Shown here in pieces: positions 31,963-41,144 of a DNA stretch of 64,000 bases. The notes under the pieces are model-generated. The model worked only from the letters and a program-made list of their open reading frames with translations, did not search any database and had not been told where the DNA came from. Position 1 is the stretch's first letter, and each line of letters starts with the position of its first letter. The translations under genes and the position numbers were made by a program. Source of the stretch: a bacterium (GTDB lineage Bacteria > Joyebacterota > Joyebacteria > Joyebacterales > Joyebacteraceae); NCBI GenBank assembly GCA_029990205.1, contig JAPEKQ010000007.1:52955-116954 (forward strand), in the 5' to 3' direction.

Positions 31963-33753
31963 ATGAAGCTCGAAACGCTCGGAACGAGCAAGAGAACTCA
32001 CACCTGCGGCGAACTCCGGGCCGGCAACGCCGGCGAAACCGTCTCGCTGATGGGTTGGGTACACAGGAGGCGCGACCTCGGAGGCCTGCTGTTCATCGAC
32101 CTCCGTGACCGCTACGGAACGACGCAGATCGTCTTCCATCCGGAGACCGACAGCGCGCTCTTTGACGCGGCGGGGGAGCTGGGGGCGGAGTACGTGATCG
32201 CGATCGAGGGCGAGGCCGGCGTGCGGCCGGACGGCACCATCAACAGGGATATGCCGACGGGCGAGGTCGAGGTCACCGTCAAGACCATGCGGGTTCTCAA
32301 CGACTGCCAGACGCCGCCGTTCGTGCTCGAGGAGCCGATCAAGGCGAGCGACGAGCTCCGGCTCGAGTACCGGTATCTCGATCTTCGCAGACCGCACATG
32401 CAGGAACGACTCCTCGCGCGGCACACCGCGGCGATCGCCGCTCGGAACTACCTTGCGAATCTCGACTTCCTCGAGATCGAGACGCCGATGCTCGCCAAGA
32501 AGACGCCCGAGGGCGCGCGCGACTTCATCGTGCCGTCGCGCGTTCATCCGGGCAAGGTCTACGCGCTCCCGCAGTCGCCACAGCTCTACAAGCAGATCCT
32601 CATGGTCAGCGGGTGTGACAAGTACTTCCAGATCGCGCGCTGTCTGCGCGACGAGGACCTCCGGGCAGACCGGCAGTACGAGCACACGCAGATCGATATC
32701 GAGATGAGTTTCGCGACACAGGACGACGTCTTCACAATGGCCGAGGGGCTCATGGCGGCGATGTGGAAGGCCGTCAACGACGTCGATCTCCCGACGCCGT
32801 TCCCGCGGCTTCCCTACGCCGAGGCGATGGCGAGGTTCGGTTCGGACAAGCCTGATACGCGGTTCGGCATGGAGATCGCCGATGTCTCGGGCATCGTCGC
32901 CGAGAGCGAGTTCAAGGTCTTCAGCGGTGCGGTGGCCGCGGGCGGCTCGGTGAAGTGCATCTGCGCGCCGGGCTGCGCAAGCTGGTCGCGGAAGGACATC
33001 GACAACCACGAGGAGCTCGTGAAGAAGTGGGGCGCGAAGGGTCTCGCGTGGGCGAAGGTCGAACGCGATTCGCTCACCGGCGGCATCAGCAAATTCCTCT
33101 CGCCGAACGAGGCGACCGCCATCATGGACGCCGCGAAGGCCGGCGACGGTGACATCCTGCTCTTCTGCGCCGACCGGACAAAGCTCGTCCACGACGTGCT
33201 CGGCAGGCTCCGGCTGGCCGTTGGAGCCGAACTCGAACTCATCCCCGCGGACAAGCTGAACTTCCTCTGGGTGACCGACTTCCCGATGTTCGCATGGAAT
33301 GATGACACGGACTCGTGGGAGACCGAGCATCACATGTTCACGATGCCGCGCGACGAGGACATGGAGTACCTCGAGAGCGACCCTGGACGCGTGCTCGGCC
33401 AGCTCTACGACCTGGTCCTCAACGGTGTCGAGATGGCGTCGGGCTCCATCAGGATCCATCGCCGCGACATCCAGGAGCGCGTGATGGCCGTCGTCGGGAT
33501 GTCTCGCGAGGATGCGGAGACCCGGTTCGGGTTCCTCCTCAAGGCGTTCGACTACGGCGCGCCGCCGCACGGCGGGATCGCGCCCGGGCTCGACCGCATC
33601 GTCATGATGCTTGTCGGCGAGGACTCCATCCGCGACGTTATCGCGTTCCCGAAGACCTACAAGGGCATATCACTCATGGACGGCTCGCCGTCCGAGCCCG
33701 AGCCCGAGGTGATGAAGGAGATCGGGATCAGCTTTGTCGAGGAGAAGAAGTAG
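31963..33753 (+). CDS. aspS: Aspartyl-tRNA synthetase
   Basis: This 596-residue bacterial-type AspRS has an N-terminal OB anticodon-binding domain (THTCGELRAGNAGETVSLMGWVHRRRD region), a class II core and a GAD insertion (about 305-420). Motif 2 reads FQIARCLRDEDLRADRQYEHTQID; the stretch QYEHTQ replaces the more usual QPEFTQ. Motif 3 is APPHGGIAPGLDRIVMMLVG, and FPKTYKGISLMDGSPS is close to the conserved end. Length fits the bacterial form. Whether it also charges tRNA-Asn cannot be settled here; no gatCAB or asnS gene is in view. The end overlaps the frame of the following sulfatase. Confidence 0.94.
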   Translation: MKLETLGTSKRTHTCGELRAGNAGETVSLMGWVHRRRDLGGLLFIDLRDRYGTTQIVFHPETDSALFDAAGELGAEYVIAIEGEAGVRPDGTINRDMPTGEVEVTVKTMRVLNDCQTPPFVLEEPIKASDELRLEYRYLDLRRPHMQERLLARHTAAIAARNYLANLDFLEIETPMLAKKTPEGARDFIVPSRVHPGKVYALPQSPQLYKQILMVSGCDKYFQIARCLRDEDLRADRQYEHTQIDIEMSFATQDDVFTMAEGLMAAMWKAVNDVDLPTPFPRLPYAEAMARFGSDKPDTRFGMEIADVSGIVAESEFKVFSGAVAAGGSVKCICAPGCASWSRKDIDNHEELVKKWGAKGLAWAKVERDSLTGGISKFLSPNEATAIMDAAKAGDGDILLFCADRTKLVHDVLGRLRLAVGAELELIPADKLNFLWVTDFPMFAWNDDTDSWETEHHMFTMPRDEDMEYLESDPGRVLGQLYDLVLNGVEMASGSIRIHRRDIQERVMAVVGMSREDAETRFGFLLKAFDYGAPPHGGIAPGLDRIVMMLVGEDSIRDVIAFPKTYKGISLMDGSPSEPEPEVMKEIGISFVEEKK

Positions 33754-35731
33754 CGCCACATCACCGACTCGCCGAGGCGCCGCGCGCCGCGGTACAGGAG
33801 CCACCACGCCGTCGACGGCCAGGACCGCCGCGGCCGTCTGGTTCGCCTTCGGCGCCGTGACCGGCGCGGTCGAGAGTCTGCTTGTTGCGCTGAGACACGG
33901 GTACTACTTCAGCACCATCGGTTCACTGTTCTCGTTCTTGCTCGCGCCGGCGGCCGCATATGCGGTCGCCGGTGTTCTCGTTGGCGGGGCGCTCGCGCTC
34001 GTGCTCGTGATCTTCACTCGGTCCCTGCAGCGTGCGGCGCTGCTGTCGTTGGCGCTCTGCGTCCCGTTCTTCATCTTCCTGTTCTGGGGCGCCACGCTCG
34101 ACGGACGGTTCTTCGGGACCGTCGGGAACGCGGTCGGTCACATCGCGATGGTGGCGGCGGCCGTCTCCGCATTCGTTCTCATCCGGCGTTTCTTCTCCGC
34201 AGAGCGCAGGATGTCGGCGAGGCCCGCCGTCCTCGCATCGATCGTCCTGCTTGCGGTGTGCCTGGTTGTCGCTGTCGCGTCGCTCCCGCACGGGAGCAGC
34301 GCGAGCGTGGCAGCAGCCGCAGCCACCGGTTCTCCGGAAGAGGATGGGGTGCGCCCGAACATCCTCCTCGTGACGCTCGACACGGTGCGGGCCGACCGGA
34401 CCGGCTACTCGGGGTACTCCTCGCGCTTGGGTCCGCGCGCCGACGGGCTTGGGATCACGCCTCGGTTGGACGGGCTTGCCGCGCGAGGCGCGGTCTTCAC
34501 GAACGCTATCGTTCCCGAGGTCGTAACGGACCCAAGTCACGCTTCTCTCCTGACCGCGGTACCGCCGTGGGAGCACGGCGTGGTCCGCAACGCGATGCCG
34601 CTCGGCGAGGAGGTGCCGGTGCTGGCCGAGGCTCTCGCCGGCGTCGGCTACAGTACCGCGGCGTTCGTCAGCGTCGAGCATCTCGACGGTCACATCTCAC
34701 ACTTGAGTAGAGGCTTCCGGCTGTACGCCGATCGCGGATGGGCGGACCGGTACCGGCATCACGTCGGCGGTCGGGTGCTCGAGGGTCATGCGCCGACGCT
34801 GTTCGAGCACGAGAGAGGCGCGGCGGAGACGGCGGCCCTCGCGGCGCGCTGGCTTGAGACGCGCGACGAACCGTTCTTCGCCTGGGTGCATATCTTTGAT
34901 CCGCACATGCCGTACGTGAATCACGAGACCGGCCGTGTCTTCAGTTTCGAGGAGCGGGAGAACCTCATCGCGAGCGTGACGGATGGTGAGGAAGGGGCGT
35001 TCGCCGGGGCGGCGGTGGATGCGTACGACTCCGAGGTGCGGTTCGCTGACGACGGTCTCGGCGTGCTGCTCGATGCGCTGGAGCGCGCGGGGAGCCTGGG
35101 CAGTACCGTCGTGGTCGTGACCTCGGACCACGGGGAGCACATGCAGGAGCCGCGCGCGCGGCCGGAGAACTGGTTCGCCCACGTGGAGCCGTACGACGAG
35201 GTCTGCCGCGTCCCGCTCGTCATGGCGGGGCCGGGCATCACCCGAGACCTGTGGATCGAACGCCAGGTGTCGTCGATGGACATCGCGCCGACGGTTCTGG
35301 AACTGGCCGGTGTGGCAGCGCGACTCGGAGGGCGTCCAGGGCTTGCGGCCCTGATTGCGGCCGGAGCCGATGGCGATGCCGGGGCGATAGCAGGCGGATC
35401 GTCGGCGGGCGGCGTGGACGAGGCGTCACCTCCTGCCGAGCCGCTCGTGGTCCTTGCGAATCCGCACCGTGGGATCGATCACCGGGCTGTTCGCGACGGG
35501 CGATGGAAGGTCATCGAGCGGGGCGGGCTTCCGGTCGAGGTCTACGATCTGGCGAACGACCCGGACGAACGGGTGAATCTTATTCATTCTACATCCGACG
35601 TTCTCACCAGGCTTGGTCCCGTGCTCTCGCGGACGCCCAAGCCGGAGGGGTTCTCATCAGCTGAAGACGCGGACGCGGAGCTCGATCCGGCGCTTCGCGA
35701 GATGCTGGAAGCGCTCGGATACGTCCAGTAG
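33734..35731 (+). CDS. Membrane-anchored sulfatase-family hydrolase
   Basis: This protein of up to 665 residues has four to five N-terminal transmembrane helices (about 38-205) and then an alkaline-phosphatase-superfamily sulfatase domain. Motifs are NILLVTLDTVRADRTGYSGY with metal-binding Asp residues, VTDPSHASLLTAVPP where sulfatases carry the nucleophile, FDPHMPY, and VVTSDHGEHM. The usual CxPSR formylglycine motif is replaced by TDPSH, so Thr or Ser would have to act as nucleophile and true sulfatase activity is doubtful; phosphoester transfer is an alternative. The start is uncertain: a TTG at 33734 overlaps aspS by 20 bases and no good ATG is near. It ends MLEALGYVQ, like the phosphodiesterases at 49.7-57.7 kb. 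Confidence 0.78.
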   Translation: MSRRRSSATSPTRRGAARRGTGATTPSTARTAAAVWFAFGAVTGAVESLLVALRHGYYFSTIGSLFSFLLAPAAAYAVAGVLVGGALALVLVIFTRSLQRAALLSLALCVPFFIFLFWGATLDGRFFGTVGNAVGHIAMVAAAVSAFVLIRRFFSAERRMSARPAVLASIVLLAVCLVVAVASLPHGSSASVAAAAATGSPEEDGVRPNILLVTLDTVRADRTGYSGYSSRLGPRADGLGITPRLDGLAARGAVFTNAIVPEVVTDPSHASLLTAVPPWEHGVVRNAMPLGEEVPVLAEALAGVGYSTAAFVSVEHLDGHISHLSRGFRLYADRGWADRYRHHVGGRVLEGHAPTLFEHERGAAETAALAARWLETRDEPFFAWVHIFDPHMPYVNHETGRVFSFEERENLIASVTDGEEGAFAGAAVDAYDSEVRFADDGLGVLLDALERAGSLGSTVVVVTSDHGEHMQEPRARPENWFAHVEPYDEVCRVPLVMAGPGITRDLWIERQVSSMDIAPTVLELAGVAARLGGRPGLAALIAAGADGDAGAIAGGSSAGGVDEASPPAEPLVVLANPHRGIDHRAVRDGRWKVIERGGLPVEVYDLANDPDERVNLIHSTSDVLTRLGPVLSRTPKPEGFSSAEDADAELDPALREMLEALGYVQ

Positions 35732-35744
35732 GGGCTTCTACGAC

Positions 35745-35799
35745 CCATCCACGAGCCCGGTGGCCCCTCTGGGGGGCTCGGACAGCCCTTGATGGATGG
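35745..35799 (+). terminator. Nested hairpin after the hisS-aspS-sulfatase run
   Basis: CCATCCA (35745-35751) pairs with TGGATGG (35793-35799), and inside it CGAGCCC (35752-35758) pairs with GGGCTCG (35774-35780). It lies 14 bp after the sulfatase stop and has no T tract, so termination is plausible but not certain. The rest of 35800-35903 holds nothing I can name. Confidence 0.4.
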
Positions 35800-35903
35800 C
35801 CCGGGGGCTTGAACGGATGGACCACCTCTGTAACTCGCCACAACATGGTAAGTTGCGCACCCCCTGGCGGCTCGTCGAGGCCTCCCTGACGCCCAAATCA
35901 GGC

Positions 35904-35932
35904 TTGACAGCCCTGCGGGCCTCTGTTAGCTT
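35904..35932 (+). promoter_or_regulatory. Promoter of the coiled-coil/LysM lipoprotein pair
   Basis: TTGACA (35904-35909), a 17-bp spacer and TAGCTT (35927-35932) make a good sigma-70 promoter. It would give a leader of about 80 nt before the ATG at 36022. Confidence 0.6.
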
Positions 35933-36021
35933 AAGTCGTGCGAACGTAGGTATTTCGAGAGCTTTGCGGGCGACAGCGCGCAAGGCGTGTGTCGTTGTAT
36001 GTTGGAAGGGGGTGCCACGCG

Positions 36022-36315
36022 ATGGCAAGGAAGACCGGGGGGGTTCTCACTCTGGCCACGCTGCTCCTCGTCCTCGGCGCGATGCTTCTGGGCTGCGGCC
36101 CGAAGCCTCCATGCGAGGGCGTGTACGTGACTGAGGTGCAGGCGGCCCAGGATGAGTTCGACGCCGCCACCGCCGAGCTGGAGGACGTCCGCGCTGCGCG
36201 TGCCGACCTCGAGGCGGAAGTCGCGGCAGCAAGAAGCGAGATCTCGGAGTTGGAGTCACAGCCTGCCGCGCTGGAGGCAAGGCTCAACGAACTGAAGAAG
36301 GGTAGCGGACGCTAG
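36022..36315 (+). CDS. Small coiled-coil lipoprotein
   Basis: This 97-residue protein has a lipoprotein signal ending at MLLGC (Cys25) and then a mature part that is almost wholly a coiled coil (VQAAQDEFDAATAELEDV, ADLEAEVAAARSEISELE), ending in KKGSGR. The size and layout recall Lpp-like or OmpA-associated small envelope lipoproteins, although no sequence family is clear. AAGGGGG lies upstream of the ATG. It is first behind a good promoter and is followed after 31 bp by the LysM lipoprotein, whose mature N-terminus is also predicted to be coiled coil, so they may interact. A longer frame starting upstream has no ribosome site. Confidence 0.72.
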   Translation: MARKTGGVLTLATLLLVLGAMLLGCGPKPPCEGVYVTEVQAAQDEFDAATAELEDVRAARADLEAEVAAARSEISELESQPAALEARLNELKKGSGR

Positions 36316-36346
36316 TCGCCGCGAGCGAACGGAAGGGATTCGACCA

Positions 36347-37033
36347 ATGCTGCGAAGGATAACAGTGGTACTGGTTCTCCTGGTCGCTCTCGCGCTCGTG
36401 ACAGGGTGTGGTTCCGGCATTCAGCGGACCGCCGATCCGAGCAGTGGCGACTTCTATACAGAAGAGGAGTACCAGAAGCTTTCGAGCGATCAGCGCGAGG
36501 CGTACTGCGCCGAGCTGCTGGGTGAGTACGAGAACATGCAGGACAGCGCCGCCGCGGCCCTTGATGATGTCACGGCCGAGGAGCGCGCGATCGGTGACCT
36601 CGAGACCGAGATGGCCCGTCTGCAGCCCGAGCTCATGGGGCTCCGCGGCGAGGTCGAGGCGCTCGAGGGCGAGATCGCCTGGTACGAGGGACTGCCGCGC
36701 GTGTACGTCGTTCAGAAGGGCGACTTCCTCTACAAGATCGCCGAGATGGACGAGATGTACGCCGATCCGCTCAAGTGGAAGCGCATCTACCGCGCGAACC
36801 GCGAGCTGATCCAGGACCCGAACCTGATCTACCCGGACTGGGAACTCACCATTCCGCGTGACTGGCCGCACAACTACACGGTCGGCACGGGCGAGAGCCT
36901 CTGGCGTATCGCCGGCTATTGGGAGATCTATGGCGACTCCACAATGTGGAACGTCATCTTCGAGGCGAACACGGACCAGATCAGCAACCCCGACATGATC
37001 CAGCCGGGGATGGTCCTGATGATCCCGCGCTAG
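36347..37033 (+). CDS. LysM-domain lipoprotein
   Basis: This 228-residue protein has a lipobox LVTGC (Cys21), a coiled-coil region (about 60-112: DDVTAEERAIGDLETEMARL), and two LysM domains. The first runs from about 116 to 165 (VYVVQKGDFLYKIAEM, IPRDW) and the second from about 172 to 228 (NYTVGTGESLWRIAGYWEIY, ending GMVLMIPR). LysM domains bind peptidoglycan, so the protein should link the outer membrane to the cell wall. It has no amidase or peptidase domain. It shares a promoter with the small coiled-coil lipoprotein and is followed by a strong terminator. Confidence 0.9.
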   Translation: MLRRITVVLVLLVALALVTGCGSGIQRTADPSSGDFYTEEEYQKLSSDQREAYCAELLGEYENMQDSAAAALDDVTAEERAIGDLETEMARLQPELMGLRGEVEALEGEIAWYEGLPRVYVVQKGDFLYKIAEMDEMYADPLKWKRIYRANRELIQDPNLIYPDWELTIPRDWPHNYTVGTGESLWRIAGYWEIYGDSTMWNVIFEANTDQISNPDMIQPGMVLMIPR

Positions 37034-37146
37034 GCGCGGGGTCAGGCCGGTTGGCTCCGCCTCCGCTAGTCGATCGGGTGTCAGTGTGTGGTGTGGCGAC
37101 CTCGGATGGAGGACCGCCCGGCTGCCAGGCTATAGAGACAGAAACT

Positions 37147-37187
37147 GGCTCCTGGTTCCCGGCATGCCGGGACCGGGAGCCTGTTTT
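37147..37187 (+). terminator. Rho-independent terminator after LysM gene
   Basis: A long GC-rich stem runs from GGCTCC (37147) to GGAGCC (37181), with one wobble and one bulged T, and a CATG apical loop inside CCCGG/CCGGG. It is followed by TGTTTTCATT. It lies 18 bp before the phoH start. Confidence 0.8.
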
Positions 37188-37204
37188 CATTCCGTGAGGG
37201 AAAT

Positions 37205-38275
37205 GTGAAGCGCAAGGTATCGGTTGCGGACATCGACACGCTGCATCTCTATGGTCGGCACGACACGAATCTGCGTCTGCTCCAGGACTCGTTCGACGCG
37301 AGGGTGACGGCGCGCGGCGGCGAGATCCTCATCGAGGGCGAGCAGGCCGAAGTCGAGCAGATCGAGACGATCATCACTGAGATGGCGAAGCTCGTGCGCC
37401 GCGGACGGACGGTTCGTCGCGCGGACGTCGAGTACGCGATGGGGATGGTCGGGGCCGACCGAGCCGAGGAGCTTTCGCGGTTCTACGACGCGGAGAAGCC
37501 GCTGACGGGTTTGAAGAAGCCGGTGCAGCCGCGGACGGTTGGTCAGAAGAACTACGTGGACGCGATGCTCAAGAACGACATCGTCGCGGCCATCGGTCCC
37601 GCGGGAACCGGCAAGACCTACCTCGCGGTGGCGATGGCGGTGTCGGCGCTTCGCCAGAAGGAGGTCGAGCGGATCGCGCTGGTGCGTCCGGCTGTCGAGG
37701 CGGGCGAGAGTCTCGGGTATCTTCCCGGCGACTATCAGGACAAGATCGCGCCGTATCTGCGACCGCTCTACGACGCGCTCCGCGACATGATGGATCCCGA
37801 GCGAGTGAAGTACCTGATCGACAACGGAACGATCGAGGTCATCCCGCTCGCGTACATGCGCGGGAGGACGTTGAATGACGCGTTCGTGATTCTCGATGAG
37901 GCGCAGAACAGCACGATGCCGCAGATGAAGATGTTCCTGACGAGGCTGGGCTTCAACTCGCGCGCGGTCATCACGGGCGACATCACGCAGATCGACCTGG
38001 CGAACCGTGAGATGTCGGGTCTCGTTCGCATCCAGGACATCCTCTCGGGAATCGACGGCATCGCGTTCTCGTATCTGACCGAGAGCGACGTCGTCCGCCA
38101 CAGACTTGTGCGTGAGATCGTCAAGGCGTTCGACCGATATGTTCAGGCGAAGGAGGCGGCTTCGCGGAACGGCAACGGTTCGACAGCGCCGTACGTGGGG
38201 ACGCCGGGCGAAGGCGCCGCGAACGACTCCGGAAGCGAGTCCGGGAACGATGCGGGCGAGGGAGGTGACCAGTGA
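37205..38275 (+). CDS. phoH: PhoH-family ATPase (YbeZ-like)
   Basis: This 356-residue protein has a short KH-like N-terminal region (LHLYGRHDTNLRLLQDSFDARVTARG) and a PhoH ATPase domain. Walker A is GPAGTGKTYLAVAMA (about 131-145), and Walker B is NDAFVILDEAQN (about 223-234), followed by TRLGFNSRAVITGDITQIDL. The C-terminus is a low-complexity Gly/Ser/Asn tail after FDRYVQAKEA. PhoH proteins of this type are thought to act with YbeY in RNA or ribosome metabolism; the ybeY gene is two places downstream. GTG 37205 is the start, with GAGGGA upstream; the ATG two bases earlier is followed by a stop. Confidence 0.9.
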   Translation: MKRKVSVADIDTLHLYGRHDTNLRLLQDSFDARVTARGGEILIEGEQAEVEQIETIITEMAKLVRRGRTVRRADVEYAMGMVGADRAEELSRFYDAEKPLTGLKKPVQPRTVGQKNYVDAMLKNDIVAAIGPAGTGKTYLAVAMAVSALRQKEVERIALVRPAVEAGESLGYLPGDYQDKIAPYLRPLYDALRDMMDPERVKYLIDNGTIEVIPLAYMRGRTLNDAFVILDEAQNSTMPQMKMFLTRLGFNSRAVITGDITQIDLANREMSGLVRIQDILSGIDGIAFSYLTESDVVRHRLVREIVKAFDRYVQAKEAASRNGNGSTAPYVGTPGEGAANDSGSESGNDAGEGGDQ

Positions 38276-40653
38276 TGCGACGCCTGTTCGGCAAGCGGCC
38301 GGAGACGCACCGGCGAGCCGGCCGCGTGAAGCACGTGGCCGAGGCCGGCGGTACCGGACCCGCGCGTCCGTGGAGGCGCCGGGGAGTCCTCTATGGGATT
38401 CTGCTGTCGCTCGCCTTCATCATCGTGCTCGAGCTTCTCTTCCCGCGCGCTCTGCCCGAGACCGGAGTGGAACTCCAGGCCGGTCAGGTCGCACGCGAGG
38501 AGATCGTCGCCCCGTACGATTTCGACGTGCTCAAGTCCGAGGACGCGCTCGAGCAGGAGCGCACGGCGGCGGCGGAACAGGTCGTCCCGGTCTTCCGTCT
38601 CAATGAGGGCGTGCAGACCGTCAGCCGGACGACCTTCGGGGATTTCCTGACACGCGTCTACGAGATTCGCGGCGGCACCGAGCCGCGCCAGCAGAAGCTC
38701 GACATGCTGGGGCAGCTCGGTATCGTCCTGAGCGAATCGACGCGAGAGATCCTCCTCAGCGAGGAACGCGCCGCGGCCGTAGAGGAACGAGCGAGGGAAA
38801 TCCTGTTCGTTCTCTACGAAACCGGCATCCTTCGTGAACGGGGGACTCCCGAGATGCCGACCGACGCGACGGTGACGCTGCTCCAGGGCGAGGAGGAGAG
38901 CATCGTCCGGATCGCAGCGTTCCTTCCCGAGCGCCTTCTCGTCGAGACGGTTCAGTTCGAAGCGGGCCAGACGTTCGATGACCCGGAACGCACGATCGCC
39001 GTCAAGGAGATCCTCTCGCAGTTCCTTGAGGGGAATGTCGTCTATGACTCCGACGAGACGGAGCGTCGGCGGCGCGTGGCGCGCGAGAACGTCTCGGAGT
39101 TTGAGGAATCGGAATTCGAGCGGCGCGATTTCAAGCAGGACGAGATCATCATCGAGCGCGGAGAGCGAGTGACCGCGGACCACGTGACGATTCTCCGGTC
39201 CATGGAGCGCAGGCGGCAGGACATGCTCAGGGACACCGCGGGTATCACGCGGTTCTTCCCTCAGCTCGGCCGGATGCTCCAGACGGCGCTGTTGCTGTTC
39301 GTCTTCACGTTGTACGTCTCGGTGCGCAAGCCGCGGCTCATCACGGAGCTCCGCTACACTGTTCTCTTCTCCGTGCTGCTGACCATGGTGATGGTCGCGG
39401 CCGCGATCATCACCCGGGTCCCTGATGCGTCGCCGTATCTGGTCCCGGTTGCGCTGCTTGCGATGCTCGGTTCCCTGCTGTTCGACTTTGAAACGTCCGT
39501 GTTCTCGACACTCATCGTCGTGCTGATCGCGTCGATCTACACGGGCTTCGGAATGCCGTTCACCTTCGTTTCGGTGGCCGCGGCCATCGTCGCGGCGCAC
39601 TCGGTGCGACGCGTGCGACATCGCGAGGACTTCTACTGGGCCGGTATCCGCGTCGTCGGGGTGTATGCCATCGCTATCGCCATCGCCGACATCGTGATGG
39701 TCGAGGTCAATTCGGGAACGCTCTCGCGGATGGGGTGGGGCGGCCTCAACGCGGTCATCAGTATGGGCATCGTCATCGTCACGCTTCCGCTGTTCGAGCG
39801 CGGCTTCCGTGTCACGACCGACGTCACGCTGCTCGAACTCGGCGACATGAACAAACCGCTGCTCCGCAAGATGGCGATGACCGCGCCCGGCACATATCAC
39901 CACAGCATCGTCGTCGGCAACCTCGGAGAGGCGGCGGCCGAGGCCATCGGCGCCAACGGACTCCTGACCCGTGTCGGCGCGTACTACCACGACATCGGCA
40001 AGCTCGTGAATCCCGGCTACTTCATCGAGAACCAGCAGGGACTCGACGCGGAATCCAGCAAGCACACGGGTCTCAAGCCGAAGGTCTCGAGTCTCGTCAT
40101 TCAGGCGCACGTCAAGGACGGCATCGAGCTTGCGCACAAGGAGAACGTGCCCGAGCCGCTCATCGACTTCATCCGGGAGCACCACGGAACGAGCCTGATG
40201 GAGTACTTCTACAATCAGGCGAGGAAGGAAGCCGAGGATCCGGATGAGGTGACCGAGTCCGACTACTGCTATCCCGGTCCGCGCCCGAGGAGCAAGGAGT
40301 CGGCGATCCTGATGCTCGCCGACGTCCTCGAGGCGCGCACCCGGTCGATCGGCGACTCGGCGTCGCCGAAGCGCATTGAGAGCGAGATCGAGGAAGCCAT
40401 CGAGAAGCGGTGGAAGGCGCACCAGCTCGATGACGCGGAACTGACGCTCTCCGACCTCCGGAAGATTCGCGAGGCCTTCTTCCGTGTCCTCGTCGGGATG
40501 TATCACCAGCGGGTGAAGTATCCCGACCAGGCCGAAGGTGAGGAGGGTGAGAGCGGTGCGGGTGAGGGCGACGAGGCGTCCGCCGGGACCACCGAGGTCG
40601 ACACCACTTCCGGCGCGCCCGACGAGGGGACAGGCGCCGGACCGACGGAGTAG
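38275..40653 (+). CDS. 7TM-HD family phosphohydrolase (PgpH/YqfF-like)
   Basis: This protein of about 792 residues has one helix near residues 38-58, a large extracytoplasmic 7TMR-HDED domain (about 60-335), a group of seven helices (about 337-520), and a cytoplasmic HD domain. The HD metal site shows TYHHSIVVGNLGEAA (about 539-553), YYHDIGKLVNP (about 569-579) and later the helix with IREHHGTSLMEYFY. In Listeria the family member PgpH degrades cyclic di-AMP, so a role in that signalling path is likely but not shown. The start overlaps the phoH stop. The C-terminus is a Gly/Glu-rich tail. PhoH, this protein and YbeY form a conserved cluster. Confidence 0.9.
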   Translation: MRRLFGKRPETHRRAGRVKHVAEAGGTGPARPWRRRGVLYGILLSLAFIIVLELLFPRALPETGVELQAGQVAREEIVAPYDFDVLKSEDALEQERTAAAEQVVPVFRLNEGVQTVSRTTFGDFLTRVYEIRGGTEPRQQKLDMLGQLGIVLSESTREILLSEERAAAVEERAREILFVLYETGILRERGTPEMPTDATVTLLQGEEESIVRIAAFLPERLLVETVQFEAGQTFDDPERTIAVKEILSQFLEGNVVYDSDETERRRRVARENVSEFEESEFERRDFKQDEIIIERGERVTADHVTILRSMERRRQDMLRDTAGITRFFPQLGRMLQTALLLFVFTLYVSVRKPRLITELRYTVLFSVLLTMVMVAAAIITRVPDASPYLVPVALLAMLGSLLFDFETSVFSTLIVVLIASIYTGFGMPFTFVSVAAAIVAAHSVRRVRHREDFYWAGIRVVGVYAIAIAIADIVMVEVNSGTLSRMGWGGLNAVISMGIVIVTLPLFERGFRVTTDVTLLELGDMNKPLLRKMAMTAPGTYHHSIVVGNLGEAAAEAIGANGLLTRVGAYYHDIGKLVNPGYFIENQQGLDAESSKHTGLKPKVSSLVIQAHVKDGIELAHKENVPEPLIDFIREHHGTSLMEYFYNQARKEAEDPDEVTESDYCYPGPRPRSKESAILMLADVLEARTRSIGDSASPKRIESEIEEAIEKRWKAHQLDDAELTLSDLRKIREAFFRVLVGMYHQRVKYPDQAEGEEGESGAGEGDEASAGTTEVDTTSGAPDEGTGAGPTE

Positions 40654-40657
40654 CCCG

Positions 40658-41104
40658 ATGCCGCTTACGATCATCAGCAAGCAGAAGACGGTCGAACTCG
40701 ACCGCAAGACCATCCGGTCGCTCGTAAAGGCGTTGCTCTCGGAGCACGACGCGAGAGGGGCGGATCTGACCGTCACGTTCGCCGACGATGAGTACGTGCA
40801 CGGGCTCAACCGTGAGTACCGCGGGATCGACAAGCCGACCGATGTGCTGTCGTTCGTGATGAGCGACGGTGGCGATGCGCGCGATGAGGGCGAGGAACTC
40901 GTCCTCGGCGACGTCGTCATATCGGTCGACCGCGCGGCGGTGCAGTCGCGGAGGTTCCGCCGCACGATAGATCGGGAGATCCTGAAGCTTGTGGCACACG
41001 GTGTGCTCCATCTTCTGGGATACGATCATCCGAACGAGAAGCGGATCGCCGAGATGCGACGGATCGAGAACCGTCACGTCCGGGCGGCCGTCGACGGGCG
41101 ATAG
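40658..41104 (+). CDS. ybeY: Endoribonuclease YbeY (rRNA maturation)
   Basis: This 148-residue protein is a metal-dependent RNase involved in 16S rRNA 3'-end maturation and ribosome quality control. The zinc motif HGVLHLLGYDHPNE (about 114-127, H-x3-H-x5-H) and the preceding FADDEYVHGLNREYRGIDKPTDVLSF are diagnostic. It starts 4 bp after the HD gene stop at ATG 40658; the longer frame has no ribosome site. A corC-like gene follows, as in many bacteria. Confidence 0.94.
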   Translation: MPLTIISKQKTVELDRKTIRSLVKALLSEHDARGADLTVTFADDEYVHGLNREYRGIDKPTDVLSFVMSDGGDARDEGEELVLGDVVISVDRAAVQSRRFRRTIDREILKLVAHGVLHLLGYDHPNEKRIAEMRRIENRHVRAAVDGR

Positions 41105-41144
41105 CGGCGAAGCGCAGCGCGCTTTGCAGCCCTGAGGGACGACG

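Noticed and set aside
31798-33570. 590-residue minus-strand open frame opposite aspS
   Set aside because: It is a shadow of the AspRS codons and carries no recognisable domain.
38143-40965. 940-residue open frame on the minus strand opposite the HD phosphohydrolase and ybeY
   Set aside because: It is a mirror of well-supported genes in GC-rich DNA, rich in Arg, Asp and His low-complexity text, with no motif or ribosome site.
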